A DNA stretch of 64,000 nucleotides from Rhea pennata (Eukaryota > Chordata > Aves > Rheiformes > Rheidae): NCBI RefSeq assembly GCF_028389875.1, contig NC_084663.1:17126666-17190665 (forward strand). Direction: 5' to 3'. A model generated the notes under the pieces. The model did not search any database. It was given only the letters and a program-made list of their open reading frames with translations, and was not told where the DNA came from. Positions 1-13,800 of the stretch are shown here, piece after piece (positions within the stretch are counted from its first letter, which is position 1; the number at the start of each line of letters is the position of its first letter). Made by a program: the position numbers and the translations under genes.

Positions 1-2397
1 AAGGCTCTTTGGCTGTAGGAAGCTGCTATTAGGTGGTAAGAGAAGAAACAATTTAGAGTTCTTAAACAGTAAGTTTGTTTTAACCAATCATGGTATTGCT
101 TCTTTTAAAATCTTTTGTGGATATAGGAGCCATTTGGTGTTGTAACTTGTTTATTTCCTTAGACTTAATACTATCCACTTATGGTTTACCCTGAGGAGCT
201 CAGCCCCACCCTTCTCAAACACTGCCTGTGAATTTGCTCACTCTAAATACGGCTGGTGGTTTTTCTCCTCACTTTTATATTAGCTAAAAATTCAACAGGT
301 TAAAACATGCAACAGACAAATAAACCAATAGAAGAGCAATCTTCATGCACAGAAAGTGCACAGTGGCTAAGAACAAATCAAATCTGAGTACGGCTCAACT
401 TTTATTTATGGGAAAAGTGAAACACTGCAGATGCTGATGCATCATGAATGTAATCTTACAAGAACTCTGTAATGAAATAGTCTATCAAAACTGAGACTAA
501 TGCTCAAATTCCAATAAGTAGTGTAGAAAGCCCAGATCTATAAATTTGTGAGATTTTTCTCATATATTTTAACTGAGGAAATAACCGAAAAGAATCCCTT
601 GGAAATTACCCTTCATCATTTCAAAGCAACAACGGTGAGTTTTGCAGGATTCACCTGTTCTCTCTCTCACACAGACTCTTGCCATGAAATCCTTCATTAC
701 AGAGACAAACGTTGCACAAACAGAAAAAAATCAACTTTCTTGTCTTTGTCTGAGAGATTCAGGTGAATTTTCTGAAAAGAATGGTCCCTTCTGCCAGCCC
801 GCCAAAATAAAGGTGCAGCATGGCAGTTTTGCTTGCTTTGCTGGCCTCTGTCATTTAACCAGAGGACTAAGAGGAGACTAAGGGGTTAATTAATAAGAAA
901 AGGGTGCTAGAGAGAGACTAGCTGGGCTAAGAGGCAGTTTAGGGACTGGACTGGAGCGAGGTCCAGCACCGCAGCAGCGCTAGAGGCAAAGGGATGAAGC
1001 GTAAGAGGGGAGGTGTAGACTGAACGTTAGGGTCCAAGCAGTGGCATGGAGATGCTCCTGCCTGTGAGGCAGTGTCCCGGAGGGAAGAGCGGAAGCGATG
1101 TGCGGGGCCGCACATTGCAATCGTGGTGTAGGCACGCTCTGCATTTCTATGGGAGGATGCATTTTGTTTTCTGTTGCTCCCTGTTTCTCCCCTAATAATT
1201 CCTACTGCTCTATTTATCCTTCTAGCACCTCTTTGGTACTAAAATATTGCCTCTGAGGGATTATAATGATTCCAAGTTCTTTTTGCCTGAGTGAACTGAT
1301 CTTTTCTGCACGTGTTAGATGTATATAAAGGTAGGGTTAGGGCTCTCCTCCCACTCTGCCCTTGACATTACTACGTGCCTATCAGCCCAGAGTGCCATCT
1401 GACACTATATTGCCCCATTTCCTCAGCAGCAGGAGATTCTTCTTCAAGACTCTCAAAACAGTGTTAGATTCAACTATCCTGACTATTTTGATAACTTAGA
1501 CACATTTTGCCACCTTTCTGTTCAGGGAGCAGCTGCTTCATACCCAAGGCCCTGCTACATGAGCTCCCCATGCCCGGACCGGGCTCCTCCAGCACAGCAG
1601 CCTTCGCACAACGGGACAGGAAGGTCTGCAGTGAACAGGAGCATGGCCAAAGGCTGTGCAAAAATTTCAGGTTGCAGCTCTGCAGCTCTGAAAGCAGAAA
1701 GTCAGGGTGTCCCACTGCTGGTAGCTGGAAAATTGTTCGTAATTTTGCAGCTGCAGTGTGAAATCCAAAGAATAACAGTCTGATACCAGACTTCTTGGTC
1801 AGTGCAACGATCACTCAGCAGACTCACATTTTAGAAAAAAAGGAAAAACAGCTAGGGAGTTTCTAACAACTGTTTATAAAAGAATACCTAAATAACGTGG
1901 ATATGCAAGACAGAGTGAAAGCAAGAACACTATTAGATTTGTCCGAACTGTTATTTTTTTTTCCAGAAGCTCAATTACATTCAAAGATTTGAATGTACAT
2001 TTCAGTCTGTTATGGGAGGAAGCACATAGCAATAATGAAACAATTTCAGGCAGAACATTAGTTGAACTATTGGAAAATAATAATAAAATAAACTGAAATA
2101 CTTAGCACAGGAATATGACATCAGCATAACAGGTTGGAAACAACACTCCTTGAGACTGTGAACCAACCAGCAAAGAGTCTGGGAATGTGTGACATGGAGG
2201 TGTTCAGCACCTCTCTTAATGACTATATTTTTTGCACATGATGTGTTATGGCCATCACCATTTCCTCCTCTTTCTTAGTGCTATTTCCTACCAAGAACTT
2301 TATGGGAAGATCCTGCCTTGGTTTCCAGTTTGGGTCTGGAAGCATGCTTTGCACCACAATCACTTTTCTTTCTTTTCCAGGAAGCCTAAAAAGAGTC
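1..2397. other. No gene seen
   Basis: This is A/T-leaning, non-repetitive-looking sequence. Frames stay under 115 codons and overlap on both strands. A TATATAAAG at 1322-1330 has no coding start or other promoter element nearby. Confidence 0.6.
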
Positions 2398-2424
2398 TTT
2401 TTTTTTTTTTTTTTTTTTTTTTTT
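2398..2424 (+). repeat. Poly(T), 27 bases
   Basis: This is an uninterrupted T run. It could be the reversed A-tail of an old insertion, but no recognisable element lies next to it. Confidence 0.95.
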
Positions 2425-2589
2425 CACATAGATGCATTTGGTCACATGTTGCTGAGCATCCATCATCATCTCTAAGGCTTGCCACCTCCAAATGTGAAAA
2501 AACAAAACATGCCTGAAAAGCCAGTGTACAAAATTCTTTTGAAAACCATCAATAAAAGTGATGGGTTTTCGGTAACAACTTCAGGCATC

Positions 2590-2880
2590 TCTCCAGGATG
2601 GGTACACACAGGCTGCAGTTGCCCCAGGGCTGCCAGTGCCAGATGGGACTTTGTGGGACCCGGCGGTAGTCAGCGTGTGCTGGAGGTGCCCTGGTGCCTG
2701 CTGAGCTGCCTGGGCGGACTGGGTGGCTGCGGCTGCCTCTTACACCGGGCGGGCACAGGGTTCAGGCCGCGGTGCTGGTGTTTGACCAGCACCGCACGCT
2801 CTGAGGCTGAGCTTTGCCCCGTGCCTCTGCCAGACCAGCCAGGCACGCGGGGTTGGCATCTCCTGGGGTCCAGCCCCTGG
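2590..2880. other. GC-rich patch without recognised gene
   Basis: About 290 bases with raised GC and scattered CpG (CCGGCGG, GGGCGGGCAC, CCGCGGTG) lie in A/T-rich surroundings. The patch sits inside an unusually long plus-strand frame (2479-3279, 266 codons from a TTG; no domain recognised). It could be a decayed exon or a small CpG patch. Confidence 0.45.
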
Positions 2881-5800
2881 CAACCATTTGGATGTGTGTG
2901 TGTCAGGAAAGGTAAAAGAGCGGGTGCTTTCTCTCTGGTGCAAGCCATGCTGTGCCAGCTGTCTCCCATGTCAAAAAACAGCCCCTGCTCTGACTTACTT
3001 ACTACTATAGATGAAGCAGTAAGTTATTTTTCACTTCCAGTGGATGAAACATATTGCATTTTCAAAGCCCAGTGTTTTATCTGTCCACTTTTCTGCTCCT
3101 CTATTAGCTATATACCACCAAAGCTGTTTCTGCAGAGGGTCAGTTGTCCTGCCTTACCCAACACTTCACCTGTCTCAGGCTCAGCCCGTATTTGCGAGTG
3201 CCGTCTCTCGTTGCTGGATTTCTTGAGGGATCACTCAATACTGCTTCATAAAAGAGAGGAAGAACCTCTGCACCGTTAATGAATTTAGCTGTCATCGCTT
3301 GTCAGCTCTGTGCTCTGAGGTCTCCGTTACGTAGTATAATTATCATTATATTTATATATAGGTAATTATAATCTGGGAAGCTTTCCAAATTCTTCTTTTA
3401 AGCAAAATTGGTCAGCCTTATTTGCAGAGCCTAGAGCCCCTCTGCAAGTAGCACTAGCAGCTCTGCAGTGACTGCAGGAGGATGTGCAGTGTGAGAATGA
3501 GGAGGTAAGAGTCCTTGTTCAGGTGTGGCCACGGGTCATTTCTTATACTCGCTGATATTCCCAGAAACATCCTGATTTTGAGACTTTCTAGCCTGGAAGC
3601 CACAGTGAGGAAAGAGGCAAGAATAATCATAGGGTATGCAGGCTGGGGAGTGGGGTCAGGCTTGTTCTCCATCCCCATCACTGCTGATGGAGCTATTTCT
3701 CCATGCCCTGACTGACTGCAGGTGAGGGTCTGGTCCCACAGGCCTCAGGAAGAAGAGAGTCACACCAGACATTTTCTCAGAGTGGTTTTGTTTCCAAATC
3801 CCATCGTTGTTCTTGTCAGAGCAGCAGTTCTCCAATAAACAACACCATTAATGCACTGCCCAGCAAGGCAGAGCCAAAAAAGCACCATATCCATCCTGCC
3901 TACTACTCCAGATCTGATCCCACCAAGCTAAACTCTTGGCTTGGATGGCTTGTTTGTCCTCAGGGGCACAAAATACATTTTCAGGTACTGTAAAAATTCC
4001 GACTGGGGTCTGCAACATCATCGCTAGCTGCTATTTCTACAGTTATCTGCAACTTCTGTCATTGTCACTTCAGGAAAACGCAAAGTGCCCTTTGCTTTTG
4101 CATGCCGTGGGTGACATGTCAGGACTCCCACCATCATCTCTGCTACTCGTCCAGGGAGGATTGCTGTAACATTAGGAAGCACTAATCTCCATTTCCACCC
4201 ACTGTGCAAAAAGTGAAATATTTTCTGAACTATGAAGAGGCTGAAAGACTCAGAACTAAAAATATTCCTGCAGCTGCCACTGTCACTGATGAAGTAGGTT
4301 GTCAAAACTAACTTATTCTGAAACTTGTAACAAGCAAACCATGCTGTCAGACCAGGTAGGGGTTTCATATAAGGAAGAGAAGGGTCCTGGGTCATTCATG
4401 GAGAGTAGTGCTGGGATGCTGGATTTCTTACAGGTGGAAATTGTTGGATAATATTGGGTTGTTTCCTGGGAAAGGAGACAAAGGGAAGTCTCCAATTTCT
4501 TTGCTTGGGAGAGGGAATTCTCTTATCCTCCTTTTGCTTTACTACCCAGCTGCACATTGCACATTTCCTGCTGAAGCCAGGGCATTTGACATGCTATGGC
4601 TGGTGTTACTCTATACCTATGCCCTGTCCTAAAACAACCAAAATTGCCCTCTGTACTACTCCACAGTCCCCTCTCTTGTACTGCCATATGGCTCTTTTCA
4701 AAAGATCTTACTTTTCTCATACACTGTGACTTTTGAGAACACTTGTTCACCTCCTAGACAGCTTTTTCTGAAATACAGGAGGGGTCAGCCTTGCTAATAC
4801 ATTAGTGGGAACTTGGTGGCCATTAGAGTACATTAAATGTAACCTCTATTCCCACATCAGTTCTGCAGCATTTTTCTTCTAATGCTGTGCCACAGCGGGA
4901 GCTGGTGTTTGTCACATTTTCTACTTGTTACTTTGTGGAGAGTTTCCTTGCCCTGTGTTCATTGCCCCTTCTGGTGAGAAACATCATGGTTTTGATGGGG
5001 TCACACAAATCTCAGTCAGAACACAGCACAGACTGTGTCTGATGTGATGAGCTCAGAGGAAAATCTCTGCTTCTCTGTCCACTCTGTTACACTGATCTGG
5101 CTAATGGAGCCAAATTCATCCTGATTGAGCAAATCCTCCTAATTTGTATGAATAAATGAAAGCAGAATTTGGCCTACTGTGTACAGGGTCTGTGTCAGGG
5201 CCAGGACTCATAGCACTTAGAAAAGACAAGGCAGTGAACAAGGGAAAGGGGGCAGGACAAAACCAGGGCAAGAAAGATAGTGCAGGGTGAATTATTGATG
5301 TGGAGAAAAGAAGGAAAGTGAATACCACAAGGGATCACTGGTTAGCATCGCCTCTTGTCTGGCCTTGTCTGAAACAAATCTCTTAGGACTCATTGAGATA
5401 TAACATTGCACTATGAACTGGCTGCAAACTGGAAAATGGCAATAATCTGAGGGCTTGGCAGGCTTCCTATCTGGTACAGAGCTTCTGGGGATGGCACTCA
5501 GCGTTTTGAAGGCAATCTGTGCCAAGCCAGTCCTGCCTCCTGTGATACCGATCCAGCGAAACCTGGACGTGCAGAAAAGCTGTCCCTGCTTTTCTTCACC
5601 ACTGATCTGACCATTCTGGGCACAAATACAGAGGTTTTGTGTGGATGTCACAAGGGATGGCAAGGTAATCAAGAGATGTGGCTCCTAATGAAACTTTCTT
5701 CTGTGATTTTTCCATTTCCACTGAGTCCAGATTCCTGCACCTGGCCTGGCTTTGGGGTGGGATCTTGCAGCCTTGCACCACCACAGCTGGCACCTCTATC

Positions 5801-7956
5801 CATGCTTGGGCACTGTGTGGGTCTCTCCCGTAGTCCTCACTGCTCTATTTCTTTAGATTACTGAACTATCTGTTGACAGTTCTGTGAAGTGAGATGCATA
5901 AGGCTGCAATAATCTGATGTGTTCTCTGCTGGAGAGTCTGATCCTGCTCTCCCTGCTTTGGCTAGATATCCGATGTAGAACTGTTGTCCAAAATCTGGGT
6001 TCTGTTACCCGGGACAACAGTGCTGTTATTATTGCTGTCATGGCAAAAGTTTATCTGGCACCCATCAGTCTATCTTCTTGATATTGAAGCCATCAGAGGT
6101 GGGCTATGCATTTAGGGCTGCGAGGGCTCCCCACCTCGCTGCGTGCCCTCAGGCCAAGGTGCTCAGCATCCCTCAGGCTGAGCGAGCTGAACTCCAGCGT
6201 ACAGCCTGGACCCTGCTCAGGGTTTCACTGCCATGGGAGTGCTGAACACACTGCAACTGCAAGGGTCCAGGCGGACCTGTCCCTCTGAAGGGTTAGGCCC
6301 TGGGTATGATGTTGTCTTCTCCTCTCCTTGCAGCAACAGAGCAGGCAATTTGCATTACACAAAGTCTGATAAAGGAAAGCCATCTCAAAATGAGAACAAA
6401 TGTAAAGTGCTATTGATTTTGGAAATATTTCCTACTAATTACTCACACATAAACAAATATGTAAAGCAAATTAAATGAATACTTGTCATTGTAAAGTTAA
6501 GCACTCAAGGGTTAAGGAATGTCAGAATTAAGAATTAATTGATGTCAGAATGCCATCACTATATGGCATGCTATATGGCTTCCTTAAGTACAGATGTTAT
6601 GATACAAAAGTTTTCACTCTCAGAGCAACTGCAATTTGTTTAAAAAATAAAAGCCAGCATAACCAAGGATTACAAGCACAGCGAAGAGGAGTTTCAAACC
6701 ATATGTTCTGAAATGGAGTAAAGAAGCAGCCTTAATCCTGGCGTTTCACTGCTTCCCGGTATTCACTTACACAGCTGCCCATACTACACTTCTGCTGAAG
6801 GGCATGGGAACATGTTGCAATTTGTCAGTCAGCGACTTATTGTACACTGTTGACTCAGTCATGGAAATGATTTTAGCTTCCTGTCACATCTAGTTGAGGC
6901 TTTTCTGGCTTTCTTTTCTTTTCTATAGTGAGTTATGTGCTCCTGCATATGCTTAGTAGACTTTGGGTCTTTGTCAAATGTGGCAAGTGCTGGATTTGAG
7001 TAATACACAAAAATTAAGAAGAAGCAGACCAAAGGGCCACCTGCCTCAGGCAGCAGGCAGTGACAGGTCCTGCAGAAAGAGCCTAAGAAGAGGACACGTA
7101 GGCAGTGATGCTTCCCCAAAGTGCTCTCAGACTGCAAAAAGACTTGTGGTTCAAAGTTTTCCTGACTAGAAATGATGTCTTGGTTTTTAGTAGTGCCGGA
7201 TGGACCTGTCCCCCTCAAATCTGTCTGGCTGCAGACTCCTGCAAGTGGTCCTGGGGCAGCAGTTCCGGGTGGGAAGAAGCTGCTCCTTCTGCTCACCAGC
7301 GCCCACCACCAGCTCCGCTGGTTAGGCTTCGCTAGCTCTTCCTCTGCCTAGGAAGGCACAGCACCTTCTGCTCGCTTCCTCCACACCAGCGAGGACTTCA
7401 CAGGCATCCCTCCTATCCTCCCTCAGTAATTTGCTTTCCAGGTTAATAACCGTGTTTTTTTCCCTACCTGTTTCAGTTGGATATGTGCAGCTCTAGCACA
7501 CATCACTGCAGGACTTCAGCTGCTACTCCTGTCTGCTGAGAATATTGCCTGGGTCTTTGTGGGTTTGGTTCCTGCTTTTTGCCAGTTGCTGGCTCATACG
7601 AGGCAGTTCCTCTTAATCCACAGCAGCTTCGTTACAAGCTGTTGTTTAAAGACTTACCAAATCCCTTTAGAAAATCAAGTCGACTGTAGCTACTGGGTTT
7701 TTCTTGTCCATATGCTTGTTGATGCTTTCAAAGTGTTCTCATAGATATGTGAGTCACCACTGCCCTGTACAGAATCTGTGGATGACTCTAACAGTGATGA
7801 ATATATCATATTTATTCATACATCCACAACATCTGTTCTTTCCAATAGCTTCTTCACAGAATGTGGAATACGAAAAAAACCAGAGTTCTGAGGAAGTATT
7901 CCTCAGAGTATTCAGAGTATTCCTAAGTTTCTGTATACTTATCGAAAAAGACTACC
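2881..7956. other. No gene seen
   Basis: Unique-looking sequence. The largest frames (145 codons minus at 6859-7296, 126 codons minus at 5292-5672) lack known motifs and start or end without splice or promoter context. Confidence 0.55.
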
Positions 7957-7974
7957 AAAAAAAAAAAAAAAAAA
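7957..7974 (+). repeat. Poly(A), 18 bases
   Basis: This is an uninterrupted A run. The following bases (AATCATGGAATCATGCAG ... TTCCAACCAC) faintly recall the reversed end of a CR1 element, but the match is too short to call. Confidence 0.9.
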
Positions 7975-10139
7975 GAATCATGGAATCATGCAGTTCACCT
8001 TCCAACCACTAGGTAGAGGCAAAAGCCGTTACAAAATAAGTACACTGGCGTCAATATATTTTCAAAAATACGAGTCTAATTGACATCAAATGGAAGTTTC
8101 TGGCCAATCTATCCTCATGATTCTTAAAATAGATCTGGCCAAATTCAGATACAAAAATTACTTTTGAATCTAATTAGCTCTGTAGTCAATTAGTTAATTA
8201 GAAAGCAGTTGCAGACAATCTGCACAAAGCTCTTCCTGCTCAAGACATAAAATATTAATCATGGCAGAGTTGCTCTGTCTTTTAAGACAATGATCAAAAC
8301 AGTGCAATAAGTGTTACATATCTCAGAGCATTCAGTGCAGCATTTCAGAGGGAAATTTTCCCTTTTAATAGAAAAATTTAATTGTTTGCTTATTAAGAAT
8401 TTTCTAAATCATCTTCCGAAATCTGGCCTTATGACAAAGAGTCATAAAAATGTCCAAATTTTAGCACTGAAAGTCAAAGGTACTAAGTACTAAAAAAATG
8501 CAAAGGTATTTATAATCTATTCATAGGCTTCCCATAAGTTTTCAGGGGCTTTTAAGGAGGAGAAAATAAAAAAATACATTTTTTTACTGAGGAAAAATAT
8601 ATTTGTGTAGTTCATTCTCCATATGGCAACAGCATCAGTCCCGATTCTTCAGACTTGGATGGATGCTCGATTTTATGTACCAGCTGCGCCTACCATTTGT
8701 AATGCTGTAGCCCCATAGAGCTCTTGATGTGGAATCAGGACCCCACTAGACTGCAGACTCTGCATGTAGAAGCTTGAATCAATCTGCTCATAACACATGA
8801 ATCAAACCTACCTGTCAGTCTGGGAAAGAGCAGGATTGTAGATGTTCAGCTAATAACTCTCCCCAACAATTACAGTATTCAGAACCGCTCATTCCCTGGC
8901 AAAACATACCTTTGGGTGCACATTTGAGTAAAAGTGTTTGAAAGCATTGAGAGGGTCTACTAGAACTGTAGTTAAAGTACACCAATATTTCAACTGGGGA
9001 AATTGAAGGACACTTTAAAGGTTTTATACATATATATATATCTCGTAGGATTTTGACCTTAAAAGTACTGCTTGAAGAGGAGTGAAGTGTTATGCCTGCT
9101 GGTTTCCTAAATCAATTGGAGGAGTAGAATTTGCTCTATGCAAGCTGAAGTCTCCAAAAGGGAATTTTAGATGAATGTAAGTGATTACAAATGAACGCAA
9201 TCTTATCACAAACTAGTAGTATAACATTACAAATCATGGGTAGTCTCAATGGTCATGGACAGAGGGTTGGGGCAGTGGAAAGCACTGGCACACAGTGGCC
9301 CAGGGACACTGGTGAGGTGAATTTCCCTGTGTCCTTTGCAGCACCTCTGGGGCTCAGGAACAGAGGAAACCATTCAGCCAGCTGCCGACGATGCGGGCGG
9401 TTTGGGATTTCTCCCAACTGGCAGCTTTTTGCTTAACCCTGCACACTGATAAGAGGGGAGCCCATGATGCTGGGATGTGACGTGGGTGCGCCCACAGAGG
9501 CTTAGGGAGCTGCTCATCCCCCATGGAAGTGAGGAGCTGGCCTGCTGGTCACCTAAGCATGCTGAGAACTTGCCTGATGAAAGGGCTGAAGGCCATAGGG
9601 CTCTGCTAGGGAGATTTCTTCCTGTCTGAAGAATTTGTTGGGCTCACCGTGTGAAAACTCAAAAGACCAGTCAAAATCAGGATGGATTTGGGCATTAGGT
9701 GCCAGGAAACCTCTCCTAGGAAACCAACGTTCAAAGCCTAGCAGCTCTTTTGGTCACTTGTTCCCTTTCACAGGACAATTCCAGAGGGAATAGTCAGCAT
9801 TTGGCAAGCTTTTGCCTGAAAATGTCATTTCTGAGCAGCAGGGGCAGCCCTGCAGAGCAGAGTGGATAAATGACAAGCCTGTTCCCACATTTCGGAGGTG
9901 TTGTAGGAAGCTCGAGGGACGTGGGCATGGGTCTTCTCCCAGTCCTACTCCAGCCACGTGGGCATTTCCCAGAGACCCTGCTCAAGTCTGGGAAAAAGGC
10001 AGAAATAATCATCGTTATTTCTGCCTCATCAAGGTTCAACATGGGCCTGCTCTGACTTGTTTCCCTGCCTCCTTTTCACAGAGGAAGAGGAGGTGAACGG
10101 GCCTTTGTCATAGGCAATAAAATGAAACGATTTTCAGTC
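7975..10139. other. No gene seen
   Basis: A/T-rich to 9.2 kb, then closer to balanced composition. It has short TA runs near 9031 and no domain-bearing frame. Confidence 0.6.
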
Positions 10140-10870
10140 AGGAAACTCCCCTGAAAATGCGTGGCATCTGCTGCCTGATCCGTGTGGCTGGCCAGGGCAG
10201 TCTTCTCACCCGTTGGCAGCCACGGTGCGGGGCTGGCTCTCTGAGGATGCATCTCAGAGCCAGCGTGGCCATGTGCCAGCGCTGTCCGACCTCCTGCCCT
10301 TCTGCTTTTTCCACCGAGCAGGAGATGGCCGTGCTGGCCTCCCCAGGAAAGGGCCCCGCTTTCGGAGCATGGTGAGAAGGGACCTTCACCCGCCTGCACC
10401 GGGACCCTCTCCCCCAGGACACCACGGTTGGGCGCTTCTGTGCGGGCGATTCCACCGCCTGCTTGCACTGGGTCCAGAGCCTCTTGGACAACAGGAGGGT
10501 TTCACCCACGCTTTGGCTTTTTGTTTTATATCTTTTAATTGTTAAATTAAAGTTGCAAATGTTGCAAATACGCTGGGGTTTTCCTTGCCAGCTGCGCAGA
10601 GCAGGAAGGGCTGGTTTCGTCAGCCTGCCGGCACTGAGATGCAGCTGCCTCCAGCGAGAGGGAGCAGCTCCGGGAGCCTCGGCTTGGCCCCACCACTGGC
10701 GCGTGCCCGCCACGGCACTGCGGGAGCTGCCGGGTGACGCCGGGTGACACCGAGCACCACGCAGCCCCGCACCCACGTGGAAAAGCAGCCGCTGCGTTTC
10801 TTCCAGGCTTCTCTGCTGCTGTCACAGGTCCCTGCAAACCTCCTCCGATGAAGAGCTGCTACGCGCTCCT
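10140..10870. other. GC-rich patch with moderate CpG
   Basis: About 700 bases of raised GC and CpG are densest at 10650-10800. Frames on both strands reach 100-212 codons, but none shows a recognisable domain. It is too CpG-poor to be called a clear island. Confidence 0.45.
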
Positions 10871-13800
10871 GACCTGCAGTTGCATTTCTTTTTGAAGAAA
10901 ACCATAGAAACACTGCCGATTTCCAAGTAAAATTGGAAGCGGGTAAAGAAAGAGTAGGTTAGCTTTATAGTATTCCCACCATCGGAGCAGAAAGGTGGTC
11001 ACTGAAACAACAGCAATTCGGCCACAGACAGAGAAATGTTACCTGGGGTCTGGCATTTATTAAAATATTGTCACCTCTCAATCTGAAGCTCCACGATGGC
11101 CTTTAATTGCATTTTATTCCTTTCGCTGGTGATTATCCTGGAACCTGACCCTGTCTCATGGGTCAATTCAGGATTAAACACGTCTACAACGTCAGCCATT
11201 CCAGTCATCTTAGTGCTATGTTTTTGCAATTTAATTTAATACGTTGTCCTGATCGTTTCATCATGTGACAGCTACACGAGGAGATAAGGAATGTCTTTTT
11301 CATCCAATCGCTGAACAGGGAGAAAACAGAAAGTAACTCGATGAGACAGCAGTGAGTCAGCAAATGTCACAGGGCGTCCGGGAGGAACGTGGGGACTGGG
11401 TTTCAGCCAGCGCGTAAGGTAAGGCCAGCAGCACCTTGGCCTTTCCAGCTCAATCCAAAGAATGTGCTTTTTCAATTTTAGCTTTTGTTGAATAATTAAT
11501 TACACAAAAATAATAACCTGTATCTAATAGTATCCCCACGATGAGGATACCATTTCAGATACAACACTGTGGTGCAGACTAAGATCTAGATACCAAAGGT
11601 CGATACCTGGGGCTCCAGCCCCTGGAGTGATGTGATTATATCAATTTATGAGCTTTCATCAATAAAGGCTTCATTAAATTTCAAAGGACTCCCTCTTCCT
11701 TCTTCAAAAGGAAGGGCGACCATCAGTACTTGCTTCTCCTGACATGAGAGGGAAACTCAGTTTTTCCATCTCCTGATGGTAATTTGACCATCTTGCTGAT
11801 AGGCAAAGATGAGATACATGGTTTATCACTGATAGCTGAAATTTGTCAAATCTCAAGAGTCAGTTGCGTGGCAGGATGATCCTGCACTTTCAGGGTTCAG
11901 TCAAAGCAGAGAGAGAGGCATAATCTGTGTTCCCAGATGAAGGTGAGTGATAAACACATGACGAGCAGGAGGAAGAGGAGTAGGAGGAAGAGAAGGGCTG
12001 CTGTGGTGCAGGAGATCATTTTGGGGAAGCTTGGGAGGTGGCGGAGAGTGCTCCAGAGCTTTGTGGCGTAATGCAGCAAGGAGCAAGGTGAACATTCGGA
12101 GACATCCAAGGGGCTCCTGGGACCCCTGAGGAGTTTCAGCAATGAGGCTCATGAACTTGGGGGTCTGGGGGAAGGGCTGTAAAAGGAGAATGGCACAGAG
12201 GTGCCAGAGATGGCTGCCATCTCCTCCTTGCAGAGACCTCTTCTGTCAGGCTAAGCAGTTGGGTGGGTTACACCACAGTGGCTTGCTTCAGAAATGAGGC
12301 TGTCATCCAGCTGCCCACTGCTCTTCACCCTTTTGTCACATGTAGCTCACCTTGAACCTCACCTTGCAGATGCCCAAACCTGACTGGTGTTGATCTGTGC
12401 TAAGTCTGGATAGATGGATGGGGCTATCAAACATGGCTTTCCCTTTGCTTAGCAGAGTATTTCAGAGCTGACAGCAGCTTCCAGCCCCTCCTTCCTATCT
12501 GACTTCTGAAGAACAGAAGTGTCTCATCCAAGCTCTACAACATCTAGAAATGTTCCAGTGACCAGAAATAATGCATTACTTCACTGCTTCACCTGAGTCA
12601 CAGAGCATTAGCTAGCAGTGAACCTTCTAAATACAAGCAAGCAGGAAGGTCAGCAATGCCTTAGGTGTATCCATGTTCCTTACTGGTATTCATAAATAAA
12701 GTACATGTTCTCAGATTACAAGGCTGTGACAGTCCAAAAATCAGTGTGGATTTTATTCATATGTCTACTTTCAATTGTTCCAAGAGCAGGTGATATCAAA
12801 GCTGTCGGACTGCTGGAGGAGGAAAGCTGGAGGAATCTGTGCTGTCCACTTGCTACACATAATTAAAGAGAACAAATATTTGTCATTAGCTTGTGACTGT
12901 GCTGAACTGCATAAGAAGATTCATACTACTCAAAGAACAATGTAATTAAGGGCTACCAGTGCCCAAAGCTCCCACTATACTTGCATCGTGTCAGCTTAGG
13001 GAGAGCTGCAGCATGTCATATGTTGTACATTATGAAACAAGTTGCAACATATGAAATATGACTTGGAATAAAAATCAGAGGAGAAAATTCTGTCTCGGGG
13101 GTCTAAAGATAGAAGAAGAAATACAGCTTGCCACACAGAGAAAGCTCCCTGTTCTCCTATGCTAAGGGAAGTCAAACCCAGAGTCATGTTCTGCACTGTC
13201 ACATTGGTGCAATGAGAGTAAACCCTGTAACATCAGGAGAAGTGCTTGAAATAATGGTCCCTACTCTTCCAGCTGCCTCTGTACAAGTGCACAGATTTGT
13301 CTGCCTCAAGGCATTTCCAAGACATATGTAAAAGAGAGAATCAGAACTCCAGCATTTAAAATAACTAAGGTGAGTAAAACCAACACCCACCTTGCAATTG
13401 CATGTATTTTGCAGAATATGCCCATGGAACTACACCATGATTAGTATTGTTTTTTAATTGCTGTTGTTAGATAGAAGAAATACTGGAGGAAGAGTGGGAA
13501 TATCTAGATACAATTGCTCAACAGATGATGACTTTCAATGGCTCTCCATGAACTCTCCATGAGTTTCATGGCTTTGTACTTTCCTTATCCCATTTCTTAT
13601 GGGCAGGATAGTGAGAAAAAGCATGATTTTCCAGTTTTATTTCTAACCAGAAGATGCAAAGATGTGTTTAGGCCAGTCCATGAGCACTGATGTTGAGAAT
13701 GCACTTGGTGCCTGAGCAGCTCTTGGCTGAATCCCCTTGACTTCATGCTTCTTCTGCAATTGCTCAGTGCAAGAGAAGTACAGCCTCGTGGCTGAGTGAT

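Noticed and set aside
1322-1330. TATATAAAG as a promoter
   Set aside because: There is no coding start, CpG enrichment or other promoter element downstream.
7975-8015. AATCATGGAATCATG ... TTCCAACCAC after a poly(A), resembling a reversed CR1 end
   Set aside because: Only about 35 bases with gaps resemble CR1; too little to separate from chance.
11893-11942. 50-base segment between CTTTCAG and AAG|GTGAGT, looking like an exon
   Set aside because: The acceptor has a poor pyrimidine tract, no gene context exists nearby, and such pairs occur by chance in 64 kb.
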